Source of the DNA: Adineta ricciae
Lineage: Eukaryota; Rotifera; Eurotatoria; Adinetida; Adinetidae
DNA length: 64,000 nt
Direction: 5' to 3'
NCBI GenBank assembly: GCA_905250025.1
Contig: CAJNOJ010000036.1
Location: 1-64,000 of the forward strand
A program made the position numbers and the translations under genes. Below, one piece after another: positions 49,945-62,637 of the stretch; positions within the stretch are counted from its first letter, which is position 1; each line of letters begins with the position of its first letter. The notes beneath the pieces were generated by a model, which saw nothing but the letters and a program-made list of their open reading frames with translations, had not been told where the DNA came from and searched no databases.

Positions 49945-50374
49945 TTATCGTTGTTGAATATAGTCAGTTGACTAGAAACAAATCAAAGTTCGAATATCAT
50001 AGATCGAAAAGAAAATATTCTTACAGTGAAACGATGTGGAAGTTTTCCATAATGAACATGATGTTCCTTCGAAGGTACTGGTTGTCTATAAAGTAATTCA
50101 TTTCTTTTCATTATGAATAATTATCAGTGTTCACTTACGGTCGATATTGTTGATCTTTTTGAAAGAAATTTTCCTCACTATGCGCTACTTTTGTTCGCCG
50201 TAATGGATTAAATGACCATGGTAAATACATATCATCTTCGCGGAGTACACCGACAGGGATGTATCGTGATTGATATTTGGATTGTTGAACTTGTCTGGAA
50301 ACAGCGAGTGATTGTCGATGGTCGACGACATGTTGTCGACGTAATGCTTCGTAGAACTGTGCTTGCGAACTCAT
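49945..50374 (-). CDS. 107-aa basic protein, unrecognised
   Basis: I do not recognise this protein. Three exons on the minus strand join in phase. The first (from ATG 50374 to about 50138) ends QKDQQYRP, the second (about 50089-50022) encodes QPVPSKEHHVHYGKLPHRFT, and the last encodes STDYIQQR then TAA (49945-49947). All junctions have GT..AG, and a minus-strand AATAAA (49882-49887) follows. It is short, rich in Gln, Arg and Tyr, with aromatic-Pro motifs such as DMYLPWSFNP, and lacks a signal peptide or membrane segment. Such sequences are common among microtubule inner proteins of cilia, but nothing here proves that role. Confidence 0.6.
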
Positions 50375-50975
50375 GCTGATTGTTTGTCTCAAGTTACTTG
50401 TGACTAAATGAAGAAATAACGAACGAGATTTTGTTTTATTCTGGCGATGCGTTTTTTCTTGCTTGTTGATGTTGTTGCAAGTTGCCTTGAGTTACGAAGT
50501 GTGCCAAGAAGAAGAAAAAGAAAGAAATCAAACGTTAGATATTTGCTTTTCCTTTGTTCTCAACATGCTTTTGGAAAGATATTTAAATTTCTGTTTGTTC
50601 TTCTTTGATCACATGTCGTCGATTAGAAAGAGTATTGCTAAGTAAAAAGAGAAAATTTCTCACGCGATTTACTTCTACTTGTGTTTGACTTGGAAATCAT
50701 TGGCAAAAGTTTAATTACTTTTGTTGGATTGTATTCGAAAGTGAAACAGTGTAAATCTAAGTTTTGGTTTTATTTTAAACAAGCAAAAAGAGAAGTCTTT
50801 TGATAGGCAAATGCAACTCCTATAAATCAAAGAGAATGACAACTGTGTACAGATGGTCAGGTGTTCAACGAGAAAAGAAATTAGAAAGCAATGATCTACA
50901 CAGCTACACAATGCGTTCATACACACATCAATAGCACCTAGAGAAAGATGACAACAAAACAGCAAACAGATCAAT
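50375..50975. other. Short intergenic region
   Basis: About 600 nt between two minus-strand genes: the promoter of the 107-aa gene and the 3' UTR of the glutamate receptor. No supported gene. Confidence 0.5.
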
Positions 50976-53900
50976 TTAATCATTATCGAATTTGATTAGT
51001 TGAGATTTTAGTTGATCTAATTCTTTCTCGAGTTCGTCAATACGTGTTTGAATCAATTTTTGCTCTTCTTCACCGCCATTCGACTCTGATAAACAGCATA
51101 TATCACCATTCGGTGGTAAAATTGATGAATCAAGTTGTTCTTGTTCTTGTTGTTCATGGTATTTGTTCATCTGCTCTTTCAATTGATAAGTTGTACATAA
51201 TAACTTTGGAACATCGACAACGCGTAAATTCAGACTGCCGCTTCGGCTAGCATGATTATGAAGACTAAACAGAACAGGAAGTGAAATGAGACATTCTTTC
51301 AAATCAAAACAAACCGCTCTCCAATATGTCGAAATGACTGAGTTTTTGACGTGCGATACGCTTCACTGTATATTTCATTCGATGCGTTGACAGCAGCATA
51401 TAAACGCTAGAAGGAACATAGACACAAAATTGTGAACCTTATGCAAATAAGAATTCTCTACTTGTGAACAAAACATCCAGCCGGATGACTGTCGCTTTCG
51501 CCAATATGGCACACCATATTTGAAAGTAAGCCATTCCAATCCGAGTATGATCACTCCGACTACCATTCCAGCAGCTAATAGAATAAATACACCCATCAAT
51601 CGTTCAACTGGTAACATGCGGTTCTGAATAAACGAAGTCCAACTTAGAATCTTGCCATTCATGAAAACTCACTTCGGTCAATCGTTTCGTTTCACAGTTC
51701 TCATAAACATACCAATCATCATGCAAACGCTGAATGATACCTATTCCACAATAATCATGTACGTCTCCAAATAGATCGTTGGTAACTAACCTTTATCAAC
51801 GTAAGACAGTAGGATATTTGTGATATTCGTTTTGAAATCTGTATCGACTTTAGAAAATCCTAACGACAAACCAAATGTGCCGAAATTATCCTCACTGCTT
51901 CGAATAGCTTTGAAAACTTCACGAGTCAAATAGTATCGTGCCATTGAATGATCCATAAATAGATGCGTAATCGAGCGATTTCGTAATGATTCAATACCTT
52001 GTGCATACGAAGGAACATAATTTAAATAAGGATAAAGTGTATTAGCAAAGAAGTTTCGCATGTATTCTTCATCGCTTGTATTCGCAACAACACCAACAAT
52101 ACATTTCCGTGTTGTAACACAGTATTTCTAGGAGAAAGTTTCACATATACATTTCAAGGAGAACTATCGTACCGATAACTTACAACTACATCCTGGACTT
52201 TCGTTTCTGACTGTGCTTCATCGATTTCAACCATAAAAGAAGCCAATTTAGCCGTATAGATAGCAATAAAAACAATACCAAAGCCACCCCAAACCTACAA
52301 ATGTCTGCTAATACTCTTCTATTGTCTGGAAAAAGAAAACATACATTTCCGAGGAATCGATTAGACCAACATTTGGGCGATTTTGTTTTAAATGTATGTG
52401 AAAAGACTATGGACCAACTTAATGTTAATGCGGATGCTAAACTAAACACCTTATGTCGACGCCGACCTTTCGGTGTTAAACTACAAATAGAAAGAAATGC
52501 GTTCAAATCTCTGTTTAGTCTTTCGGTTGATTTCCTTACCCATAAGGACTATGCCATTCAAAAAAGATTTCAAACAAAGCTGTGGCATTTAGTACTAGAA
52601 ATATCATACACCATGTTGTCCACGAAAACGGCTGCAGAAAAGCTCCTAAAGATGGTCGTTTGATAGCTGGTGCAGACAAAATAACATATGACGAGTGATA
52701 AAACGGTGGAGTTAATTCCAATGAACGCGCCAGAAATGATTCGTATGGAATAGCTGATATTGATAGATGTGCTCGACGATTATGTAAAGTTTGAATCAGT
52801 GCTAACCATTTGTTCGGTTTATCGGCAAAAACGAATAACTTCGTCATTTTCAACGCTGATATCACATTCAAGTCTTCCATGCGTAGTAAAAGATTGATCG
52901 ATATTCCGTAGCAGCAATGTGGTGGCGAATGATTATTGGAATGGAAGAAAAGTGCATCGATTGTTTGATTTGTCAATGGAGGATCGATTTGATAGCAAGG
53001 TATTCCATAGTTACAATGGAAATCTGATGAGATTTGTGCATCAGATACGAATATATAGGGTGGTTCAACAACACCGACAATAATCAAGGTTTGCAATAAC
53101 TTTTCCATCGATATGAAACGACATTCAGTGGTTAAATCATTCCATAATGTTCCAAACATGGAATGAAACTGTGTGATATCAGCGAGAGCGTTCGATGACG
53201 ATCGTGTCGTTGCGTTTTCTTGTGATAACGAACCTTTTCGCAGTGGAGATGTCATCGGTCGGCATGAACGAAAGAAATAATCGGCATTGTTCGTTCCAGT
53301 ATAGAATGTCCGGGTCAGTAAACCTTGACATGAGTGTTCTGTATGTGCCTTAAAGACGAAAAGAACGTCATTTGTGGAAAAACTTTCGAGAGATTTTATC
53401 GATTACCATAAATATAGTTGGAACACGCCAAGTCAAAGTGTTCGGTTCAAATAATAATGGATCGACACCAGATCCAAAACGAAATTCACAATTCCACTCA
53501 GTATAATTGGTAAATAACCTAAAAAGCGGTGTAGTGCAAGTAGTACACTTCTTTGCAATTGACAAGCATTCTTTTTACCTTCAAATGTACCATCTATGTC
53601 AAACTGACAACCTTATGAATACTCTCGTTGAAGTTATATTAGTTTATGTACTCACAATATCTTTTCCTACGAGTATTTCTTTTTCATTTCGGATTTAATC
53701 ATTTTTCTAGTCGAGCTCTCGATTATTTCTTGTCAGAAATGGACACTCACTTGATATATATCTGTGTTTTCTTCAATTGTGATCCCTCCAACGGACTATC
53801 ACAGGTGGACGGACCGATAAATAACGACGATAGGTAGGAAATATTTGTTACACGAACATAAGTTTTAACAACAGCATTGAGTACAAGTTTAATGCTTGTA

Positions 53901-54956
53901 CTTGGAAAATGGGATAATGTCCGTGAACGATCTGCACTGGCAGTATGAACTTTCGGGAAATAATGTAAAGCAAACGGCTCATTCATTCGCGAAGCAAACC
54001 ACCAACTGGTTCGGTTCAACAGTAATTGTACGGTCGATACTGAACCATAGTCTTTGATTAAACGAAGAAATTGTAATTGACGTTCTGTTGACATCAAGCA
54101 TAGGATAAGATCAGTATCAATTTGAGTTAAGTCATATATAATTACACGTGCTGCACGATGTAGTTCATATGATAATGATATGCGTGGTAGATGTGCACGA
54201 TAGATAATGTATTGTTTGGCAAGACGAAGATATGACAAACGATACTCGACCATGTCAAGTGATGTATCGTAGATTAAAGCTAAGAAGACACGTAGAATCG
54301 GTCGTTATGTCAAAGCAATATCTTACCAATGCGAGTGTAGACTGCGCGATTATCCATGGCATCGACCATTGCTTTGGCTTCCTCGATGACATCTGGCATT
54401 AATTTGAATAGATATGGATTGTGCTAGAAGAACATATTTGTAAATGAAAACTATGAAGAAGAGAAAGATTTACTAGTTTTCCTTGAACAAGTTGGTAACG
54501 ATTGATCAAAGCGATGGTCGGTAGTTTCAGTGAGCGAGATAATAGATCAATTTCTTTCGTATATGAATCTGCGACAAGTATTGTATCACGTCGTTCTTGT
54601 GATATTAATGAACATAATTTCGTCATAGAAAATGCTTTGTTTTGATCGAATATATTCAATTTGAAATCAATTGCAAATGTTCTCGTGAAATTCTGTATAT
54701 CAGATGTTAAGAAACTCTCGTTGATAGGTCGACTAAATTCGCGAAAATAAATAATGCGAAGTGATTTTCTCTGTGGAACATTTGTGAACTGTGCGCTTCG
54801 GAGCTGAAAGATTGTTTTCAACGAAGGTTCAATAATCGATTGACTTTCAATGCCATGTAGGCACAAGGAAAATAGATTGAGAAACATTATAATAGATACT
54901 GAAAACGATGGTAATGAACGGGCCGATAATGACCGTTGACAAACATAATGGAACAT
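50976..54956 (-). CDS. GRIN3: NMDA-type glutamate receptor subunit, GluN3-like
   Basis: A ligand-gated channel subunit. The ATG at 54956 precedes a hydrophobic signal segment (IIMFLNLFSLCLHG). The amino-terminal domain lies at about 54900-53750. Ligand-binding half S1 (about 53150-52700) shows the GluN3 hallmarks: paired Cys, DPP, a CCYG motif. M1 is GAFLQPFSWTTWCMIFLVL, the re-entrant loop SALTLSWSIVFSHTFK then KSPKC, and M3 reads IYTAKLASFMVE. All align without gaps to GluN3. S2 (FMDHS for the conserved MDKS), M4 (MGVFILLAAGMVVGVIILGLE) and a C-terminal coiled coil (ELEKELDQLKSQL, also found in GluN3A) complete it. Odd points are the altered M3 gate and the displaced ligand-binding Arg. Exons are short and numerous; the last frame ends at 50976. 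Confidence 0.85.
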
Positions 54957-55278
54957 AATCGTCGTCGAAGAATCGATGAACAAATTATTGGATCTGGCAA
55001 AGACGGCGGCATCGAGGATAATCAAAGCAGTAGTTGGTGAGGTCGGAAACCAAAGGCGGCAGTAGCGTTGGCGACAATGGCAACAGCGACTTTACATTCA
55101 GTGTGTATAGATCATTAATATTGACAAATGATATATGGACAAAGTCAAAACCTACAAAAGAAATTTTCTCGTCTAGTTCCGGAATTCTAAATATAAATGT
55201 ATCTCATGATCTCTCGAGGTTTTTCTACATCCAAACCTCGATCACACCGAGAACATGCATTTATAGATGATGAGAAAT

Positions 55279-55309
55279 AGAGAGGAAGAGAGAGAGAGAG
55301 AGAAGAAGA
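55279..55309. repeat. GA dinucleotide tract
   Basis: About 30 nt of mostly GA units, roughly 330 nt upstream of the glutamate-receptor start codon. Confidence 0.8.
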
Positions 55310-57149
55310 AACCGAGTAAAAAAGACATGAGAGGAATCGAAAGAAGCGTCTTTATTTGTTACACAGTTATTATTTGAAAAACTGACAGCGACACTGTCGT
55401 TTCTTATCGCTTGCAAGCATCCATTAAATTTCAGTAGAAAAGAAGCAAGCTACTAATTGAATGATGCTCTATTCTATAGTTCATAGACAAAGTATTCCTC
55501 TTCGGTATCTTCTACTTGTTAATTAGGTGTATTCATGCACGATTTGACGATAGTCTAATATTTATCATTTATCTTTTCTTTTAAGATTTTCTTCGTTTTT
55601 TTCTTTTATGATAACCACTGAAAAGAATGAGTAAGAGTCTCTTCTAATAAATAAAGACGAGAACAACGGCAACGACGACAACGAAAGATTTTGATTAATG
55701 GAACTAGTGCACACAAATAAGCGAGATAAGACGAATAGGAGGAGTAGATGAATATTAAGAGCATTAAACAACATGACATGTGTTGAAAATGTATGACTGA
55801 ACAAGCTTAGATTGCAAGGAGAAGAAAAACGCAAAACGTATATTAATCAAACAATAAATTGAAAGGGAAAAGAAGTCATCTTAAATTAGCTACGTTTTAG
55901 TTGACAATCTCTGATGTTTCCTATGAGCAGATTAACCGTCTATGTTAACTGAGAGACATTCGATGAGTTCATCTTGTCAGCACATTCTCATTCCGATCGG
56001 TGAATAACAACGAAAACACAAAAGGTTCGCACACATACGACAGTTTTGACTTAATAGAAGAGGAAGTAATCATATCTCGACATATACATATAATGTCGCT
56101 CAATTCTTTGTTTTTTTTTCTTCTCATTGACCTTGAATGAAAAGAAGAAGGAAATTCTGTCGTGCCTTTACAGATTAAGATTTGTTTTGTTTGTTGAAAT
56201 AAATGATATCAGACACGTGAAAAGCAGTTTGTTTTAAATAAAAGATAATTAGGATAGAAATCATTTCCTAGTGAAAAACAAACTTCGAAATGCGATTATG
56301 ATCGCATACAAGACGCATTAGATTTTCATTGAGTACGAATAGACGCATCTGAAATGAAGAAGAGATCTGAATAAACTTGACTCGGCTGCTCTAACAATGA
56401 GCATTGATGCGAAAAAATATTGACAATACGACGAAATGAATGTAAATGCAACGTGCGATCAAAAGAAAAGTCCTAGTCGTTGTGCTGACGCTGAGACATC
56501 GACTAGTTGATTCACTCACTTGGTTCGCTCGGTCGTTCGCGTATGTTTTGTCTAATGAAATTTTGACTATTCTGGAGAAACGATTTCCATCAACGACGTT
56601 GTTTGAAGTAATGCCGTCTTTGATAGAAGATGATGTGTGCGAGTCATTTCGACACATTAAGATTGCAGTAGGACAATTCAATGATTGAAGAGTAAAAGGA
56701 TTGTGCGCAAAAATCTCTTAAGCAAGAAGAAAGAGAAGCGAAAGAGGAATTCTGTGTTTTTGTTTCCCTGAAAGTTTTATTGGATATGACAAGACAATAT
56801 AGAAAACATCGGATAGATTTACTTCTCGTTTGTTCATCTTTTGTTATATCAATTAATGAACATTGACATATTAATAAGTCACTCAGATTTTCAGGACATG
56901 ATTTTACCAGTATCGAGATCCGAGCGTACGTCACTGCTGCGTCTTTTTATGACACGTATTTATGTTCGTCTACTGCTGATGTAAAGAACTAAGATTACTA
57001 GATGCGAACTATCATCATCTTACACTCAATTCATGCAAAAGGTGACGTAGAAAATGTAGCGTTGTTCATCATGATTTCGGATTTCCAACAAAAGAACTCT
57101 GTATGCGTCGACTAATAGAATAGCAATAGGGTGGCTATTAAGAAAAACT

Positions 57150-57172
57150 CGAGAGAGAGAGAGAGAGAGAGA
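57150..57172. repeat. GA dinucleotide tract
   Basis: About eleven perfect GA units in gene-poor DNA. Confidence 0.85.
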
Positions 57173-58876
57173 AGAGGAAGAGATTTCGATAAGGAAGTTA
57201 CTTATTATTTTGACAGTTGTCTTCCATTTGCTCGAGTTCATATCTATGACCAATAAAATCTTCTCTGACAAAATTACTTCAATTCAGTTTATTTAGTCAT
57301 CAGACATTTTCGATGATGATAGATTGTCACGCATTCATATTTTCGATTATCTCAGAAGAATAGAATGCATATGATTCAAAATTAGGCTCTTTCTTAATGT
57401 TTCAAACGATTCGGCTAAAAATAGATCATTCATTTGACATAATACCGTGCTTGTTTTCTTTGTTGGACAAGCCAAGTGTCAATCTGTTTTACACTTCATT
57501 AGCACATCTATATGCTCTATAAAGTTTTCAAGAAAAATATTCTAATCGGATGCTTATGCTTGAGCAAACTTTGAGCAAGCCAATGAACTGGCAAAGTCCT
57601 GGAGAACGATCTGCGAGCATTGCTAATCGTATTTGAACAAATCGACAGAAATGGATTTATATCAGCGGCAACACTGCAAACAAACGGATTTATTTGCATA
57701 TCACTAGTTTTTGCCGATCAGTAATAAGCTTTTCAATCCTCAGTGCATGTCTATGCTCAAGGCTTTCTATCTTCTGCACATTTCTAAATTACAATCGTGC
57801 TCAATCGCTACTTGAACGGCATATTGATACGCAATATTGATACTCATCTGAATTGACTCAAATCATCAGGCGCGCTATACATGACTTAATTATTCATTAA
57901 ACCGAATGTTTCAAAGTAGATACTTAATCTGACTCGTTAAAGTCGAGAGAAACGTGATGGAACATGGAAATGAACTTAAGCTTATGGATATATTTTTTTC
58001 AAGGCAAAATCGTTGTATCAGTTTATCACTCGATATCGAATAACTCTTCTTGTTATTATTTCATTAGACGCACAGTTATTGTTTTCTTATTGCTCGGAGA
58101 TGACTAGGAGCGTCATCCGAAATTCGATAAGTATTCCAAGAGAATGCTGATGGCTATACGAAGTAGTAAATATTTGTTGAAATAGATTAGGATGACTCGA
58201 GATATGGCATACCAATTCTTCGTTGAAAATTGCTCGTCGGAAACAGAATGATTTCGGATCGGCATAAGCAAATAAAATCTAAGAATAAGAAAGATAAATA
58301 AAGATATAATAAATAATCCGCACATCGTTCTCCTCACTCATGATCCCTCATTGAGAGAAGTTTTCTGCTCAATTACAAAGTCGTTTATATTAATTTAACA
58401 TTGTAATTAGAATAATCATAGTTCGACGGAAAGAAAGTCTCTTGACGATTTGTTCTTCTCCTCCATATCATATTTCATCTTGATGACAGTGAATCTCTGC
58501 GAGAGAATTGAAGGCTAGCAGTAGTTCATCGCATCCGACTAATTTAATAAGGCAATAAATCTACCCGTTATTATTCCGATTTGTCAAGTACGATTGAAAC
58601 AATTTTCATTGGCTTATTTATTAATAAGAAAGCAATATTAAACTTTGTTCTTTATTCATATTCAATTTAGATTAAACAAAAAAGTCATTCTATATTTCAG
58701 TAGTCATATGCAAAGACGAGTCAAAACAAATTTCATATAAAAATGAGAGAAACATATTAGTTAAATAAAGTAAAAATTAGATGTATTTGTAATAGCTACA
58801 AAAATGATGATTATTCTTTAAAACAAAACTAAAGCATTCGGTGAAACTGTGTTGATGATTAGATGTAATGATTCGA

Positions 58877-60855
58877 CTAGATTAACGGCCGTCTTGGCCA
58901 AAATGTTTGATTTCGAACGGGAGAAAACTCAACAAGAGTTGTATTGATACGCTCCAATGCCGGTGAGATGTAAAGGTCAAACCATTCGTCGATAATATCG
59001 ATCGAATAGAGTTCACTGAACTGTTGATGTAATGACTGTGTAAGAGTTAATAGGTCCGTATGGAGCGCTTGTAATTCAGTTAAACGGGAATCTAGTTCGT
59101 AACGTCGTACAAATCGATGTTTTCGATTGTACGATGGTGCGACGGTATGTAAAAATGTCAGACGATCATCAATTTGTGCAAGAGATGATGCTAAACTAGT
59201 TATACCTGACCAAATTGAAAGACCTACAAAACCAAAGTATCATCATCGATGCACACATCTTAACAAACCGAAATCGACTGATCTCACCTGGTAATGACTG
59301 ACATAGTTGAGCATCTCTTCCAATCAAATTCATCAGACTATCGCAATCATTGATGTATTCAACAGGAATGATTTTGCCTGTATTTATTGTGTATAAACTA
59401 CCTACAAGCGATTGGTACGCTGTTGGTAATAAGTCGCATAAAGGCATGAAATGGTCGAAGCGTGACCAACCAGTTAAAATAATACCGGAAAAGGCATTTC
59501 GTTTATCAGTTGAGAGTGTTCGCAAGAATTGAAGCCATGCGCGATTATTTTGGACATGATGGGTTGCATTTGTCTGCATAGAATAACGATTGAGACCACC
59601 TTTGAAGGCACTCGCTGCCCAGACTGTGGAAAATAAGTTCGAATAGATTTTCCATACAGGTGAAAATACATAAGAATCATCGAATGTCGGATGATAATTC
59701 CAAGCGACAGGTTCTACTAGGCCTTTCAGCTCATTGAGCTACACAGAAAAGATTAGAGTTTATACAAATGACAAAATCTTTGTGTGATAATGATGCTTAC
59801 TAGTTTTTCGTTAACTAGAAATTGATCACCACGTATAACATCATCCCAAATAAGTATTCGTATTGCTGGTCGGATTCTGCGTACTATATTTGCAACGCGT
59901 TTCACATGACTACAAACAAATCGATTTTCTCTTTTCTTCTCCTGAATAATCATCTATTATTTACTCGACATATCGTTCTGGTACATCCATCCATGCTTCT
60001 CGGCATTGAGGATGAGAATTGGTTAAGATAACTTCATCACATCCGATGTGAATTATATTACTATATGGATGCATATCAAGCGTTTGTTTCAGAAGATCTA
60101 AATGAAGTTTTTTTCTGACAATGAAAGTCCATGAGAGGCATTCCTATTCACCTTCAAGAAGAAGATAAGTTTCGTTAAGACATGGTGTAATAACCATAGG
60201 TGAATTTAGATCATCGCGAAACAATTCAAATTGCTGGAGTTTAAGCAACCATTCTAGATGACCGAATGTTTGAATCAATGGTATAACATCCAATTGATGT
60301 GATTTCGCTGCTGTTTGAATCAATTCCATATCAGATTTTGTATAATGAAAACGATGAGTTGCCTAAAAAACATATTCAATTTCAATTCGAAAATTAAAAA
60401 AAAACTTGTTTCAATCTTACGTTAGCGAATCGACCTTCCAGTGGAAGAATATCTTCATATTCGATGACAACTCCTTTTACACCCATTTGTAATTTATCGA
60501 CGAAATCGAAAAAATTTTCATAGAATTTATCAGCTTGAGGTGGAGCACCTTTTAAATCCAGATGAATGTATTTCACCAATTCATCTCCTTTCAACAACGG
60601 CTGTTTTATCATTAAATTATCGTCATTAATATTCAGAGATTGCGCTTGCGGTACCGACGGATTCACAAGTATTGGATTGACTTTCATATTTAGATGTTGA
60701 TCATTGTCATTGACTAGTTTTGGTTGAAATTTTGACTTCGAGGGTGACCATTTGGAAGCGATAGTTAACATCATGACAATAAATAAAGTTACTATGAAGA
60801 ATTCAAATAAACGACGCATTTTGAAAAGGATAGAACGATTGGTGAGTGAACGCAT
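58877..60855 (-). CDS. HEXD: Hexosaminidase D (GH20) with N-terminal membrane anchor
   Basis: A glycoside hydrolase family 20 beta-N-acetylhexosaminidase of the HEXD type, removing terminal GalNAc/GlcNAc. Six to eight exons on the minus strand. The ATG at 60855 precedes a hydrophobic segment (FFIVTLFIVMMLTIA), then a low-complexity stem. The catalytic domain starts IHLDLKGAPPQADKFYENFF. The family motifs follow in order: GVVIEYEDILPLEGRF, VIPLIQTFGHLEWLLKLQQF, the catalytic Asp-Glu in HIGCDEV (about 60040), VANIVRRIRP ... IWDD, VEPVAWNY, TVWAASAFKGG, and GIILTGWSRFDHFMPLCDLL. The C-terminal helix ends TFWPRRPLI then TAG. The stem and anchor suggest a type II Golgi or ER protein, unlike the soluble human HEXD. 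All catalytic residues I can place are present. Confidence 0.9.
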
Positions 60856-61557
60856 AATTAATCCATTTTTGTTAAGTAAGTTCACGTCGTTCCGATCCTT
60901 GTTATCTGTTCTATCTCGAAAAAATAGTCAGAAAATATCGGTTACTACATGCGACATCCTAATGAAGCAAATAAGAAATTTTATCTGCGAAGAAATCCTA
61001 TAAAACACGACAGATGGACGACCTATGGAATGCAAATCATCTTTTCGTCTATCACTGAGTATTTTCAGCATGCAGTAATCATCTTACACTTCGAGTACAA
61101 AAGTTCATTACATGTAAAATGATCTGATATACATATACATATCTTTAACACATCTGCTGAAAGGATGGAAGCATAGATGATATAACTTTTCTGTTCTTCT
61201 TCTTCCGCTCCTCTTCTTTTTTTGTTTCTACACATAACATGCACATCGATTCATTCAATCATTCACGATCATCATAATTGAAAAAAGAGGCGAAAGAAGA
61301 AACGAGGCAGATAAGTACTTTTTCTTGAAAATAGACGATCAAGTCATATAGACAGTTGTTAGTAACGAGTGTTACATATGCATTTTGCTCTGAATTACAA
61401 AAAAAGACAAGAGAACGAAGAAAAAAAAGAAACTATGAACATGCGAAAAAGCATACAAAAGGACAAATTTCACCAGCAGTTGTTTTGAGTGTCTGTTAAG
61501 CACTTCGATCCGGATAGTTTATGTAAATAAATAATTATATGTATATATGATTTAGTT
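60856..61557. other. Intergenic region between HEXD and UBE2N
   Basis: About 700 nt of AT-rich DNA between two minus-strand genes; it holds the HEXD promoter and the UBE2N 3' UTR. No supported gene. Confidence 0.5.
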
Positions 61558-62235
61558 TCAAGATTCACGAGCATATTTTTGAGTCCAATCACGAGCTGAA
61601 ATGGAAGAATATGAATGGAGAAAATACTGATCCGATGTATTTACCTATAGCCTTGGCACCGTGCTCATCAGCTTTCCATTTTTCTGCTACATCGGCATCT
61701 AAGAAATCATCGGGATTAGGTGCACTTAATAAAGCTTGAATGGACAAAAGAACGGTACGAATTTGCAAAGCAGGACTCCATTTCTCTAAGTGAAAGAAAC
61801 ATTTATGCATGTAGGATGAATCCTATGAAATAAAGTACCTTTGAGAATGTCTAGACAAACTCGGCCTAGCTTATCAATGTTAGGATGATACAATTTTGTC
61901 ATAAAGCGAACTTTAGGTGGTGCCATTGGATATTCATCAGGTAAGAATAATTCGACCTTGAATTTGCCACCTTCGTATGGACTCTAAAGCAGATTGCAGG
62001 GGGATTGTAACTATTGATTGACGTAATCGTTCTTTTACTTCACTTGGTCCATCAATAACAACTTTGAAGTAACGAGGATTGTGTTCATCAACGATGGCGT
62101 CAATACCTGGCACTGGTTCTTGCTGCAGACGAGCACTCTCCTTGAGTATGAAGAGACATTCAGTTGAAAGAGAAGAATTTTTATTCGCTAACTAACCTTA
62201 ACAATACGTTTAGTTAATGCACCACTGTCGGCCAT
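61558..62235 (-). CDS. UBE2N: Ubiquitin-conjugating enzyme E2 N (Ubc13)
   Basis: The E2 that with Mms2/UEV builds Lys63-linked ubiquitin chains for DNA-damage tolerance and signalling. Exons on the minus strand run from ATG 62235 ([14 protein letters not shown]) to a TGA at 61558-61560. The body matches UBE2N through [45 protein letters not shown] and the active-site region [20 protein letters not shown]. It then reads [20 protein letters not shown] and ends [11 protein letters not shown]. The catalytic Cys and the HPN motif are present. The length (about 150 residues) is normal. It is head to head with APEX2. Confidence 0.95.
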
Positions 62236-62637
62236 ACTATTTTGACAGGAATGTAGGAGATGAGTAGTTCAAAAAAAAATCTAATGTGGTAAGAGAAAAA
62301 GCTAGGCATATAAATCGATAGATTTATCCCTACTTGCTAATTAGGAAAAAAGAGAACTGGATGAGATAAGAAGACAATTATTGTTGTTGGTTGTTTATTG
62401 TTATTTTACCGTGAAATTACGAAACGGAAAAGCGACATCTATCATAGAAAGTTTTATTTTTCAAAGATAATCAAAAGTACAACGAAGTGTAAATCTGTCA
62501 TGAAATTTGTATTTCAATTGGGAAAAAACCCTGAATGATCTAGCGTGATCAAGGTAAACTATGGATTGACACTCAGCTGCTGTTGAAATTGAAAAATTCC
62601 CATTTCCTTTCCACTAATCATAATCTTTGATATCTAG
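62236..62637. promoter_or_regulatory. Divergent UBE2N-APEX2 promoter
   Basis: 402 nt separate the two start codons, so both promoters must be here. There is a perfect inverted repeat ATAAATC-GATA-GATTTAT (about 62310-62327). TATCTAG ends directly against the APEX2 ATG (62638), a possible acceptor with no leader bases left. Confidence 0.5.

Larger units (their letters stand above)
54957..58876. other. Gene-poor 3.9-kb region
   Basis: I find no supported gene. The longest ATG frame (56446-56688, 80 codons) has no recognisable features and is within what chance allows. GA tracts lie at about 55279-55309 (upstream of the GluN3-like start) and 57150-57172. Short AT-rich tracts are scattered. The promoter of the receptor and the 3' UTR of hexosaminidase D are at the ends. 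Confidence 0.45.

Noticed and set aside
56446-56688. An 80-codon ATG frame in the gene-poor block
   Set aside because: No recognisable motif, no splice or poly(A) context, and a length that is plausible by chance in nearly 4 kb read in six frames.
57500-57850. Possible transposon remnant or tRNA-like sequence in the gene-poor block
   Set aside because: No terminal repeats, target-site duplication, transposase similarity or tRNA A/B boxes could be found by eye.
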